Shown: positions 1 through 5,505, counted from the first letter of the stretch. The stretch: 5,505 bases of DNA from Bdellovibrionales bacterium (GCA_020435085.1 JAGRAB010000152.1:1-5505), one strand, 5' to 3'. Translations and numbers: made by a program. Notes: a model not told the origin generated them from the letters alone.

Positions 1-498
1 AAAGAACATGAAGAAAACGAAGAGGTTGTAAGTGATGATTCCGAGAACCATGAGAAAGATGAAGAACTTCCTCATGAGGGTCGTTGCACAATGATTTGTC
101 ACGTTCCTCCTGGAAATCCATCAAAACAGATTTCACTGATTATTGGAGTTCCTGCGGTTGATGCTCATATGCGCCATGGCCGTGAAGATCGATCGCTTGA
201 TTATCTAGGACCATGTGATGATGGTTCAGGAAATAATGACGAAGACGATAACAATGGTGATGATCCTTCCGACGATGATGATGGAGGCATTCCTAATGAT
301 GATGGTTCGTCTAATGAAGAAACTCCTGACGATGATGGCGGTATAGATATCCCTGGTGATAATGAGGGCGGAGACTCTTCAAATGAAGAAACGCCTCCAA
401 ATGATGATGGTTCCACTTCAGATCCTGGTTCAACAGATGGTTCTGGTACGACAGACCCCAATCTCCCTCCACCAGATCCCGATGTTTCCGCACTGTAA
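1..498 (+). CDS. Secreted-type protein, C-terminal part: CHxPPGNP Cys/His domain plus polyacidic tail (5' partial)
   Basis: The frame is open from base 1 to the TAA at 496-498, so the gene starts before the window; the ATG at base 91 is probably internal. Counting from base 1, the 165 visible residues fall into three parts. Residues 1-28 are Glu/Asp/His-rich. Residues 29-72 are a compact domain with C29, the motif CHVPPGNP (33-40), AHMRHG (55-60) and DYLGPC (67-72). Residues 73-165 are a tail with about 26 Asp and 6 Glu and no Lys, Arg, His or aromatic residue. The pattern CHxPPGNP...A..AH..HG....LG.C is one I recognise from many predicted secreted bacterial proteins; its function is unknown to me. 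The spaced Cys and His suggest a disulfide or metal site (inference). SSNEETP occurs twice in the tail (103-109, 126-132) with different codons. The tail could bind cations or act as a flexible spacer. Reading frame is certain; function is not. Confidence 0.8.
   Translation, partial: KEHEENEEVVSDDSENHEKDEELPHEGRCTMICHVPPGNPSKQISLIIGVPAVDAHMRHGREDRSLDYLGPCDDGSGNNDEDDNNGDDPSDDDDGGIPNDDGSSNEETPDDDGGIDIPGDNEGGDSSNEETPPNDDGSTSDPGSTDGSGTTDPNLPPPDPDVSAL
286..414 (+). repeat. Degenerate in-frame repeats in the acidic tail
   Basis: Within the acidic tail, a unit encoding SSNEETP lies at 307-327 and again at 376-396, a 69-bp period. NDDGS is encoded at 295-309 and 400-414, and DDDGGI-like blocks recur between them. 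The two SSNEETP copies differ at three bases, all synonymous, so the peptide is kept while the DNA has drifted. The segment is GAT-rich low-complexity DNA and may vary in length between strains. Confidence 0.6.
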
Positions 499-508
499 TT
501 TCAACTCG

Positions 509-536
509 GCCCGTATAACTACGGGCTTGTTTTTTT
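509..536 (+). terminator. Rho-independent terminator of the acidic-protein gene
   Basis: Ten bases after the TAA, GCCCGTA (509-515) pairs perfectly with TACGGGC (520-526) around a TAAC tetraloop. TTGTTTTTTT (527-536) follows. The T-tract faces the plus strand, so the hairpin serves the upstream plus gene. In the opposite direction the stem is preceded by an A-run but not followed by a T-run, so it would be a weaker terminator for the convergent gene. Confidence 0.85.
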
Positions 537-1293
537 ATAGTGACTGGATTTCAGACTCTATACTTAAAATTTCTTTTTCTAACTGTGATTGCTTTGAGCG
601 ATGAGATTGAATGCGACTTTTAATACTGCGCAATTGACTCTGAAGAGATTGTCGCCTTTGTTTCACAGACTCACTTTCTTCCTCATTTTTTATTGATGAC
701 GCAACACCCATAGCTGTTAATTGAATCGTTAAATCATTTTTTTCTCTTTCACTATCTCGAATTTGTTGATCTAAAGTATGAATTTCGGAACGTTTTTGTT
801 TTACAACTCCTTGAAGGTGAATTTTACGACCCACTCGGTAGGTGCTTAAAAACCCACTTTCAAGCTCTTTTGGACAGATATTATTATAAACCCAGCCAGA
901 AGCTCCTTTTTGCTTTCCGTGGTCAGGCTGACAAAGTGATTTAACACCTTCTGCATGTTTCGCTTTGAGAAGATTCACACCCGACATGTCACAAAGTGAT
1001 TCATTAAAGAAATCACCATTTCGACCGGTTTGAAAAGCCACCTCTGGTTTACAATAATTAGCCATACCCGCTTTAAAGCCCTGATCGGCTCCTGAGTAAT
1101 CAATCTTTGCCTCAGCCGTCTCACACTGCTGAAGAAAACCATCGCCTTGGAGTCGCTGCCCCTTCATCGCCTTATCATAGCCATATTGAAACCAATTCAT
1201 TTTTTCACATTCTTTTCTTTTAAAGTAAGAAGCACACCCAGAAAGACTAAATCCCAACGCCGCAACCATTAAAAAATAAAAAAATCGACTCAT
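535..1293 (-). CDS. DUF2799-like outer-envelope lipoprotein with C-terminal coiled coil
   Basis: A 252-residue predicted lipoprotein. A type II signal peptide (MSRFFYF, hydrophobic core, LSGC lipobox) would lipidate C20; Ala at +2 gives no inner-membrane retention signal, so outer-membrane sorting is likely. Residues 29-160 resemble the DUF2799 family: NWFQYGYDKAMKG (33-45), then two matching Cys units at 76-101 and 116-140, each with YC or LC, a Pro two residues on, GxxG and a closing Cys, and finally a GFLSTYRVGRKI segment (147-158). The mature chain has six Cys besides C20 (29, 57, 81, 101, 121, 140), suggesting disulfides in the periplasm. Residues 165-252 are Gln/Ser/Lys/Arg/Glu-rich heptad-like coiled coil, which may reach toward peptidoglycan or a partner. 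The ATG has AGAGGA eight bases upstream (1302-1307). The molecular function of this family is unknown to me; the family call is from motif memory. Confidence 0.85.
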   Translation of the reverse strand: MSRFFYFLMVAALGFSLSGCASYFKRKECEKMNWFQYGYDKAMKGQRLQGDGFLQQCETAEAKIDYSGADQGFKAGMANYCKPEVAFQTGRNGDFFNESLCDMSGVNLLKAKHAEGVKSLCQPDHGKQKGASGWVYNNICPKELESGFLSTYRVGRKIHLQGVVKQKRSEIHTLDQQIRDSEREKNDLTIQLTAMGVASSIKNEEESESVKQRRQSLQSQLRSIKSRIQSHRSKQSQLEKEILSIESEIQSL

Positions 1294-1301
1294 TGCTAAA
1301 T

Positions 1302-1307
1302 TCCTCT
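1302..1307 (-). promoter_or_regulatory. Ribosome binding site of the DUF2799-like lipoprotein
   Basis: AGAGGA on the minus strand, eight bases before the ATG. It is the clearest Shine-Dalgarno in the window and supports that start codon, which also yields a complete signal peptide. Confidence 0.7.
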
Positions 1308-1333
1308 TTTATGTATAGGAAAACGAAGGTTTG

Positions 1334-1362
1334 ATTATTTTTGATGTTTCAAAAGAATTCAA
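1334..1362 (-). promoter_or_regulatory. Candidate sigma-70-type promoter for the DUF2799-like lipoprotein
   Basis: On the minus strand, TTGAAT (1362-1357) and AATAAT (1339-1334) are separated by 17 bases. They match 4/6 and 5/6 of the TTGACA/TATAAT consensus. Transcription would begin near 1327, giving a leader of about 33 nt that contains the AGAGGA ribosome site. The match is reasonable but the region is AT-rich, so chance hits are expected. Confidence 0.45.
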
Positions 1363-1396
1363 CTCCCAATCTCAAACCCAAAGACGCACAGCTTCT

Positions 1397-1425
1397 TTGA
1401 TTCAATATCAAATATGCAATAAACT
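1397..1425 (+). promoter_or_regulatory. Weak candidate promoter for the hydroxylase gene
   Basis: TTGATT (1397-1402), 17 bases, then TAAACT (1420-1425): 4/6 matches at each box. If used, transcription would start near 1432, only a few bases before the ATG at 1437, giving an almost leaderless mRNA. That would fit the absence of a Shine-Dalgarno, but the match is weak. Confidence 0.25.
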
Positions 1426-1436
1426 CATATCAATCT

Positions 1437-2225
1437 ATGGATGGATCTTTTTCAGAGCTCGAAATACGAGGTTTATTTTTTATTATCTTCTTTTTTCTAT
1501 TTGCTGGAATAGAATTTACTTTTCCATTTCGACAATTTATTCATCAACGCGGAAGACGATGGATTCAAAATTTTGCTATTGTCTTTATTGATACTGTTGT
1601 TGTTCGCGTCACTCTTCCCTTTGTTGCCATCGATATAGCTCTCATGGCCCAAGAAAAACACTGGGGTCTCTTTCAACTCATTTCAATGCCAAAATGGTTT
1701 GTAATACTTGCTTCTGTTATTTTTCTTGATTTTGCTATTTACTGGCAACATCGACTCTTTCATCGGATTCCACTCTTATGGAAGCTTCATCGCATGCATC
1801 ACTCCGACATAATGTTTGATGTGAGTACCGCTTTAAGATTTCATCCCATTGAAATCTTTTTATCAATGCTCATTAAAATTTCACTTGTTATTGTTTTAGG
1901 AATACCTGCCGCCGCAGTAATTATATTTGAAATTTTACTGAGTAGTAGTTCTCTTTTTAATCATATGAATGTCAACTTAGGTAAACTGGACTCACTTCTT
2001 AGAAAAATTCTTGTCACACCCAACATGCATCGTGTGCATCACTCAGTAGTTCCTCAAGAAACGGATTCTAACTTTGGTTTTTGTCTCAGTATTTGGGACC
2101 AACTTTTTCAGACAAAGGTCGAACGTCCCATTGCCGAGCAACACGACTTTCTGATAGGGCTTTATGAGTTTCGCGACGTCACTGATAACAAAATTTCTCG
2201 TCTTTTGTCTCAACCGTTTCTTTAA
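1437..2225 (+). CDS. Sterol desaturase / fatty acid hydroxylase family membrane protein
   Basis: A 262-residue integral membrane protein of the FA_hydroxylase superfamily, whose members use a histidine-coordinated di-iron centre and O2 to hydroxylate or desaturate lipids. All three His boxes are present: HRLFH (105-109, HX3H), HRMHH (118-122, HX2HH) and HRVHH (198-202, HX2HH). Accessory His occur at H136 (RFHP) and H176 (NHMN). Hydrophobic segments lie at about 11-30, 45-66, 85-104 and 141-170, placing the His clusters on the cytoplasmic side as is usual for the family. Length is normal and no catalytic His is missing, so the enzyme should be active. The substrate cannot be read from sequence: sterol, hopanoid, carotenoid, fatty acid or ether lipid are all possible, and no neighbour narrows it. 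The ATG is the first start after an in-frame TGA at 1398-1400; no purine-rich ribosome site precedes it. It stands alone between a divergent and a convergent gene. Confidence 0.9.
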   Translation: MDGSFSELEIRGLFFIIFFFLFAGIEFTFPFRQFIHQRGRRWIQNFAIVFIDTVVVRVTLPFVAIDIALMAQEKHWGLFQLISMPKWFVILASVIFLDFAIYWQHRLFHRIPLLWKLHRMHHSDIMFDVSTALRFHPIEIFLSMLIKISLVIVLGIPAAAVIIFEILLSSSSLFNHMNVNLGKLDSLLRKILVTPNMHRVHHSVVPQETDSNFGFCLSIWDQLFQTKVERPIAEQHDFLIGLYEFRDVTDNKISRLLSQPFL

Positions 2226-2297
2226 TTTTAAAAACTGCCCTACCTAATTGTGAGTTTTAAATTCCTCACGCCTCGCTAAGTTAAATATTTTCAAGAA

Positions 2298-2325
2298 GCT
2301 CTCATACCAGCATTGATATGAGAGC
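2298..2325. terminator. Hairpin between convergent hydroxylase and secreted-protein genes
   Basis: GCTCTCATA (2298-2306) and TATGAGAGC (2317-2325) form a perfect 9-bp stem with a 10-nt loop in the 113-bp space between two convergent genes. On the minus strand it begins 14 bases after the secreted-protein stop and is followed by TTCTTGAAAATATTT; on the plus strand only CGTTT follows. A weak terminator, better suited to the minus-strand glnS transcript, is the simplest reading. The remaining bases of the spacer hold nothing else convincing. Confidence 0.55.
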
Positions 2326-2338
2326 CGTTTAAAAGATA

Positions 2339-3478
2339 TTATTGTAAGAGGAAAATGCCAGAACCTAAATTCTCATAACCATCTAAATCTTCTAAAACAA
2401 CATGAATAAAAACATTGCCATTATTAGATAAACAAGGACACCCGGAAAATGCCGGCCACCCCTCTCGAGAAATCACTCGTCCTATGCGATCATTGAGCTG
2501 TAGTGTATCTCCCTGTAATAAAATCGGCATGGGTTGACCTTGTGATTTTTTATACCAAATAGCTCTTTTACCGTTAGCCATATGTCCACGAAAAAGAACT
2601 TCACCATGAGCATTTCCTTGAGGTGCAAAATATTCTAACTTTGAAACCGGCCCTTTAGCCTCTTCGCGTGCCATCATTTTTAAATCTCCATTCTGCTTTT
2701 TTACCCAAAGACTTCGCCCCAAACTCTGATGTTGGGCAAAAAATAAGATATCCCCATTTCCCATTGGCTGAGGAGATGCATCAAAAGATAAAAAAGGACT
2801 TTTACTATTGAGATTATGGTCTTCGACAACGACTTTATTTGAAAATTCAGAATAACTTAAAATTTGCTGCCCTACAGATTCATTTACTTTTCGTTTTACC
2901 AATATAACCATTTGATGATTTCTTACTTGAGGCAAATGAATGAGTTGAATATCTTCTTCACTCATTGATAAAAGCTTTTTAGTGCCATGCCAAAGCGCGT
3001 AGGAGTTGTCTTTTCGCATTTGTCTGACTAAAAACTGATCGCCCCACCAAACTGGAGATGTCAAAGCTCTTGAATTTTTTAAATCTTCGCTAAGATCTAT
3101 GGCATGGGTTCCTGTCGCCTCACCAATAAAGAGCCCAAAGGCTTGAACAAGTGAATTGACGCCAAATAAAACTTTTCGATTTTCGAATATTTGAGGGTCA
3201 CTCGTAAAATAAGACTCATCATAAAGAGGCGAACTGTATTCATTTCCATTAAGAGATATGAGCTTTACCCCAGAATAGGTTTGATCATCCACCTGCCAAT
3301 ATCTCACAGCAAAAGCATCGTCACTACATGCCACGTCCATATTGGGCATAAGAGTATTTCTTGGCAAACGGTAGGGATGATGTTGATCTGCCCGTAATAA
3401 GAGCTTCCAATCAGCAGAAGCTAAAATTGGAAAAATAAAAACTACAATAATAAAAACATTTTTAATCTTTAGTTGCAA
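2339..3478 (-). CDS. Secreted protein with probable beta-propeller repeats, unknown function
   Basis: A 379-residue protein with a type I signal peptide: basic QLKIKN, hydrophobic core about 8-19, likely cleavage after ASA (20-22) before DW. I do not recognise a named family with certainty. The mature part is beta-rich and repetitive: blocks of the form NG-x-hydrophobic-FF/FR...G...W-x-K...G recur around 240-269, 289-323 and 353-378, with looser copies near 94-120 and 142-171. The repeats, and the closing GSGIFLLQ (372-379), recall secreted beta-propeller repeat proteins of many bacteria. Cys occur at 51, 347 and 349; SGCPC is notable. The start is TTG (3478-3476), 17 bases inside glnS. An in-frame TAA lies just upstream (3497-3495), no in-frame ATG precedes the signal peptide, and the ATG nearby (3468-3466) is out of frame. 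The purine run AAAGGA (3498-3493) is 14 bases away. It is probably co-transcribed with glnS; a functional link is not evident. Confidence 0.75.
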   Translation of the reverse strand: MQLKIKNVFIIVVFIFPILASADWKLLLRADQHHPYRLPRNTLMPNMDVACSDDAFAVRYWQVDDQTYSGVKLISLNGNEYSSPLYDESYFTSDPQIFENRKVLFGVNSLVQAFGLFIGEATGTHAIDLSEDLKNSRALTSPVWWGDQFLVRQMRKDNSYALWHGTKKLLSMSEEDIQLIHLPQVRNHQMVILVKRKVNESVGQQILSYSEFSNKVVVEDHNLNSKSPFLSFDASPQPMGNGDILFFAQHQSLGRSLWVKKQNGDLKMMAREEAKGPVSKLEYFAPQGNAHGEVLFRGHMANGKRAIWYKKSQGQPMPILLQGDTLQLNDRIGRVISREGWPAFSGCPCLSNNGNVFIHVVLEDLDGYENLGSGIFLLQ

Positions 3479-5147
3479 CTTTTGCCCAAGTATCCTTTAA
3501 AGTCACCGTTCTATTAAAAATAAGATTTGAGGGTGTATGCTCTTTTAAGTCTGAGAAAAAGAAACCAAGTCTTTCAAATTGAAAATTTTTACCCGCTTCA
3601 ATACCTTTAAGACTTGCTTCAACAAATCCTTTTTTTACAATCAAAGACTCAGGGTTAATAAATTCAACGAAATCTTTTTCTTTATCTGCAGAGGGGTTTG
3701 GCACTGTAAAGAGTCGATCATAGACTCGAATTTCAGCCGGAAGACCATGAGTTGCTGAAACCCAATGAATAATTCCTTTTACTTTTTTCTCCCCCTCTGG
3801 AGTCACGCCCCCCTTGGTTCTTTCATCATAAGTGCAGCGAAGCTCCACAACCTCTCCGGCTGTATTTTTCTTTACTTCGTGACAATGAATCACATACCCA
3901 TATCGAAGCCGAACTTTCCCATCTGGTTTTAAACGAAAAAAACTTTTTGGTGCTTCTTCAAGAAAGTCTTCTCGATCAATATAGATTTCTCGAGTGAACG
4001 GAATTTTACGTGAGCCCCAATCTTCTTTTTTGGGATGACGTTGTCCTGTCAACTCCTCTACTTTTTCTTCCGGATAGTTTTCAATGACGATCTTAATTGG
4101 ATCAAGTACAGCCATTGCTCGAGGGGCATTTTCATCGAGATCTTCACGCACAGCGTGTTCGAGAGTGCTGAGTGAAATCACACTATTCTTTTTTGTCACT
4201 CCAACAGTTTCAGCAAATTTTCGAATAGATGCTGGAGTCACTCCACGACGTCTCAACCCACTAATTGTAGGCATCCTTGGATCATCCCAACCAGTGACAT
4301 ATTTTTCTTCCACCAACCGAAGAAGTCTTCTTTTGCTGGTAATAATATGATCCAAATTGAGCTTTGCAAATTCAATTTGTTGAGGGCGATTCGGAGTTTC
4401 TAAAACTTCCAAAAACCAATCATAAAGAGGGCGATGATCTTCAAACTCTAAAGTACAAATTGAAAAAGTGATGGCTTCGATTTCATCTGATAAACCATGA
4501 GCGAAGTCATAAAGGGGATAAATACACCATTTATCTCCTGTTCGATCATGTGATGTATGTCTTATCCGATAAAGCAATGGGTCGCGCAGATTCATATTAG
4601 GAGATGTCATATCAATTTTTGCTCTTAATACTTTTTCTCCGTCTTTAAACGCACCTTCTCGCATTTTTTGAAAAAGCTCTAAATTTTCTTCAGGTGTTCG
4701 ATCTCGATAAGGGCTATTTTGTCCCTGCTCCGTCAAACTCCCGCGCATTTTCTTAATTTCATCAGCAGAACAATCATCAACAAAAGCATAGCCTTTTTTA
4801 ATTAATTGAACAGCATAGTCATGAAGTTGATCGAAATAATCAGAAGCATGATAAAGATGCTCTCCCCAGCCAAACCCTAACCATTGAATATCTTTTTTAA
4901 TAGACTCTACATATTCAGGGTCTTCTGTCACAGGATTAGTATCATCAAATCTCAAATGACAGCGACCTCCAAACTCTTCTGCCAAACCAAAATTGAGACA
5001 AATGGATTTCGCATGACCAATGTGAAGATATCCGTTGGGCTCTGGCGGAAATCGAGTAACGACTTGCTTGGAGGGGTTTTCTTTTCTTACTTTTGAAATA
5101 TAGTCTTTAATAAAATTATTGGATTTACTTGAGGTTTCTGAAGTCAT
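3462..5147 (-). CDS. glnS: Glutaminyl-tRNA synthetase
   Basis: A 561-residue class I aminoacyl-tRNA synthetase that charges tRNA-Gln with glutamine using ATP in the cytosol. It aligns with E. coli GlnRS (554 residues, from memory) along its whole length with an offset of about two. Landmarks: NFIKDYI (11-17), RFPPEPNGYLHIGHAKS (32-48, HIGH at 42-45), RFDDTNP (66-72), NSPYRDR (144-150), KWCIYPLYDF (207-215, Y213 equivalent to E. coli Y211), ICTLEFEDHR (230-239), Q257 (E. coli Q255), ITSKRRL (269-275, the KMSKS loop), GWDDPRMPTISGLRRRG (286-302), ENAPRAMAV (339-347), then the beta-barrel anticodon-binding region ending with FNRTVTLKDTWAKV (544-557). Two substitutions stand out against E. coli: Met to Thr in the KMSKS-like loop and His to Phe at 228. 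The ATG is preceded by a GAGAG purine run five bases away. Having GlnRS implies direct Gln-tRNA formation rather than sole reliance on GatCAB. Confidence 0.97.
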   Translation of the reverse strand: MTSETSSKSNNFIKDYISKVRKENPSKQVVTRFPPEPNGYLHIGHAKSICLNFGLAEEFGGRCHLRFDDTNPVTEDPEYVESIKKDIQWLGFGWGEHLYHASDYFDQLHDYAVQLIKKGYAFVDDCSADEIKKMRGSLTEQGQNSPYRDRTPEENLELFQKMREGAFKDGEKVLRAKIDMTSPNMNLRDPLLYRIRHTSHDRTGDKWCIYPLYDFAHGLSDEIEAITFSICTLEFEDHRPLYDWFLEVLETPNRPQQIEFAKLNLDHIITSKRRLLRLVEEKYVTGWDDPRMPTISGLRRRGVTPASIRKFAETVGVTKKNSVISLSTLEHAVREDLDENAPRAMAVLDPIKIVIENYPEEKVEELTGQRHPKKEDWGSRKIPFTREIYIDREDFLEEAPKSFFRLKPDGKVRLRYGYVIHCHEVKKNTAGEVVELRCTYDERTKGGVTPEGEKKVKGIIHWVSATHGLPAEIRVYDRLFTVPNPSADKEKDFVEFINPESLIVKKGFVEASLKGIEAGKNFQFERLGFFFSDLKEHTPSNLIFNRTVTLKDTWAKVATKD

Positions 5148-5156
5148 TGAATCTCT

Positions 5157-5184
5157 CGGTTCATTTTAGAAGGTCATCGAACCG
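5157..5184 (-). promoter_or_regulatory. Possible leader hairpin just upstream of glnS
   Basis: CGGTTC (5157-5162) and GAACCG (5179-5184) are perfect 6-bp inverted repeats with a 16-nt loop. On the minus-strand transcript the second arm directly abuts the GAGAG ribosome site of glnS. The stem is short and could be chance; if formed it might affect access to the start. Confidence 0.2.
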
Positions 5185-5231
5185 CTTCAGAATGCCACAG
5201 TGGAAAGGATTTTGTCTAGAAACAGAGCTTA

Positions 5232-5321
5232 TCAATGAATAAAACTACAACCTTGAAAAAACACTAATAATAAGCCTGTGGCCACAAAAGTCATGATGTT
5301 GTACTTGGTGTAATATTTCAT
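5232..5321 (-). CDS. Candidate 29-residue micro-lipoprotein upstream of glnS
   Basis: The minus strand has ATG at 5321-5319 and a TGA at 5234-5232 followed immediately by TAA, so tandem stops. The 29-residue product reads as a lipoprotein signal: MKYYTKYNIM, hydrophobic TFVATGLLLVFF (11-22), then QGC with C25, and only SFIH after it. Processing by signal peptidase II would leave a lipidated pentapeptide. The -3 position is Phe, which is not the usual Leu/Val/Ile. GGGGG (5330-5326), four bases before the ATG, can pair with the anti-Shine-Dalgarno by one wobble. It lies 84 bp upstream of glnS on the same strand, so it could share its transcript. It is reminiscent in size of entericidin or lysis-type lipopeptides, but sequence identity to them is not apparent. 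It could also be a chance frame or the remains of a longer lipoprotein gene. Confidence 0.4.
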   Translation of the reverse strand: MKYYTKYNIMTFVATGLLLVFFQGCSFIH

Positions 5322-5505
5322 TTTGCCCCCAGACTTAAGTAATGCAAATCTATCGCCACAAGAGCAATTAATGCTATTTGTTAAGTGTTTGAATTTACTT
5401 AATATTTAAAAGTTGATCGAACGTTTAAAAGTGAGACTTCATTGAATTCGAAAAACCTATAGACAAATAATTTTTAAAGATCTTAAAAGATTAGTATTTT
5501 TAAGT
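5322..5505. other. AT-rich non-coding segment with short inverted and direct repeats
   Basis: No convincing gene on either strand. The segment is rich in A/T and carries ACTTAAGT (5333-5340), the inverted pair TTAAGT (5381-5386) / ACTTAA (5397-5402) with a 10-nt spacer, and TTAAGT again at 5500-5505. TTTAAAAGT is directly repeated at 5405-5413 and 5424-5432, 19 bp apart, and AAGATCTT (5477-5484) is an 8-bp palindrome in a T/A-flanked context. It probably contains the promoters and operators for glnS or its small upstream frame and for an off-window neighbour. I could not assign a convincing minus-strand promoter. Confidence 0.4.
5442..5471 (+). promoter_or_regulatory. Possible outward promoter near the right edge
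   Basis: TTGAAT (5442-5447), an 18-base spacer and AATAAT (5466-5471) on the plus strand: the same hexamers as the candidate promoter of the lipoprotein gene. It would drive a gene beyond the window, divergent from glnS. In DNA this AT-rich such matches arise by chance, so this is tentative. Confidence 0.25.

Noticed and set aside
201..461. Minus-strand Ser/Pro-rich open frame opposite the acidic tail
   Set aside because: It is the mirror of GAT/GAA/TCN-rich codons on the plus strand; composition alone keeps it open, and it has no start signal or domain.
1331..1591. Plus-strand 86-residue frame overlapping the start of the hydroxylase
   Set aside because: Out of frame with the clear hydroxylase gene, no ribosome site, no recognisable motif, and it ends inside the His-box protein.
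2250..2269. GTGAG...CTCAC inverted repeat after the hydroxylase stop
   Set aside because: Five base pairs with a 10-nt loop and no T-tract; expected by chance.
4084..4350. Plus-strand 88-residue frame antisense to glnS
   Set aside because: Lies wholly within the conserved glnS coding sequence on the other strand; no independent signals.
5192..5242. Plus-strand 16-codon frame MPQWKGFCLETELINE
   Set aside because: Too short, no ribosome site, no hydrophobic or other pattern; it lies antisense to the glnS leader.
1..5505. tRNA, rRNA, CRISPR array, insertion sequence, phage or defence genes
   Set aside because: No cloverleaf, regularly spaced direct repeats, terminal inverted repeats with transposase, or defence-type domains were seen.

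Overview
The window looks like ordinary chromosomal DNA from an AT-rich Gram-negative bacterium. The evidence for Gram-negative is a lipoprotein with a lipobox, signal-peptide proteins, a direct glutaminyl-tRNA synthetase of the bacterial/proteobacterial type, and Shine-Dalgarno sites on some genes. The mix of a cysteine/histidine CHxPPGNP secreted domain, a DUF2799-type lipoprotein and a stand-alone GlnRS would fit Bdellovibrionota or a related former deltaproteobacterial group. A low-GC gammaproteobacterium cannot be excluded from sequence alone, so the lineage is a tentative inference.

Layout, left to right. (1) Bases 1-498 (+) hold the C-terminal part of a secreted-type protein: a compact Cys/His domain followed by a very acidic, repeat-containing tail. 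It ends at a clear intrinsic terminator (509-536). (2) Bases 535-1293 (-) hold a convergent gene for a DUF2799-like lipoprotein with a C-terminal coiled coil; its stop codon overlaps the terminator T-tract. (3) A 143-bp divergent spacer carries a plausible promoter for the lipoprotein. It leads on the other side into a membrane di-iron hydroxylase of the sterol desaturase/fatty acid hydroxylase family (1437-2225, +). (4) A 113-bp convergent spacer holds a 9-bp hairpin. (5) On the minus strand, glnS (5147-3462) is followed, with a 17-bp overlap, by a TTG-started gene for a secreted, probably beta-propeller protein (3478-2339). (6) Upstream of glnS, 5148-5505 is mostly non-coding. It contains a candidate 29-codon lipopeptide gene (5321-5232, -) and an AT-rich segment with short inverted repeats and a possible outward promoter.

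The genes do not form one obvious pathway. glnS is a housekeeping gene, and the secreted protein appears to share its transcript by position only. The lipoprotein, the Cys/His acidic protein and the hydroxylase all concern the cell envelope or exterior, but nothing ties them to a common function. No tRNA, rRNA, CRISPR array, insertion sequence or defence system was seen. The least explained items are the micro-lipoprotein ahead of glnS, the Cys/His plus polyacidic protein, and the overlapping glnS/secreted gene pair.
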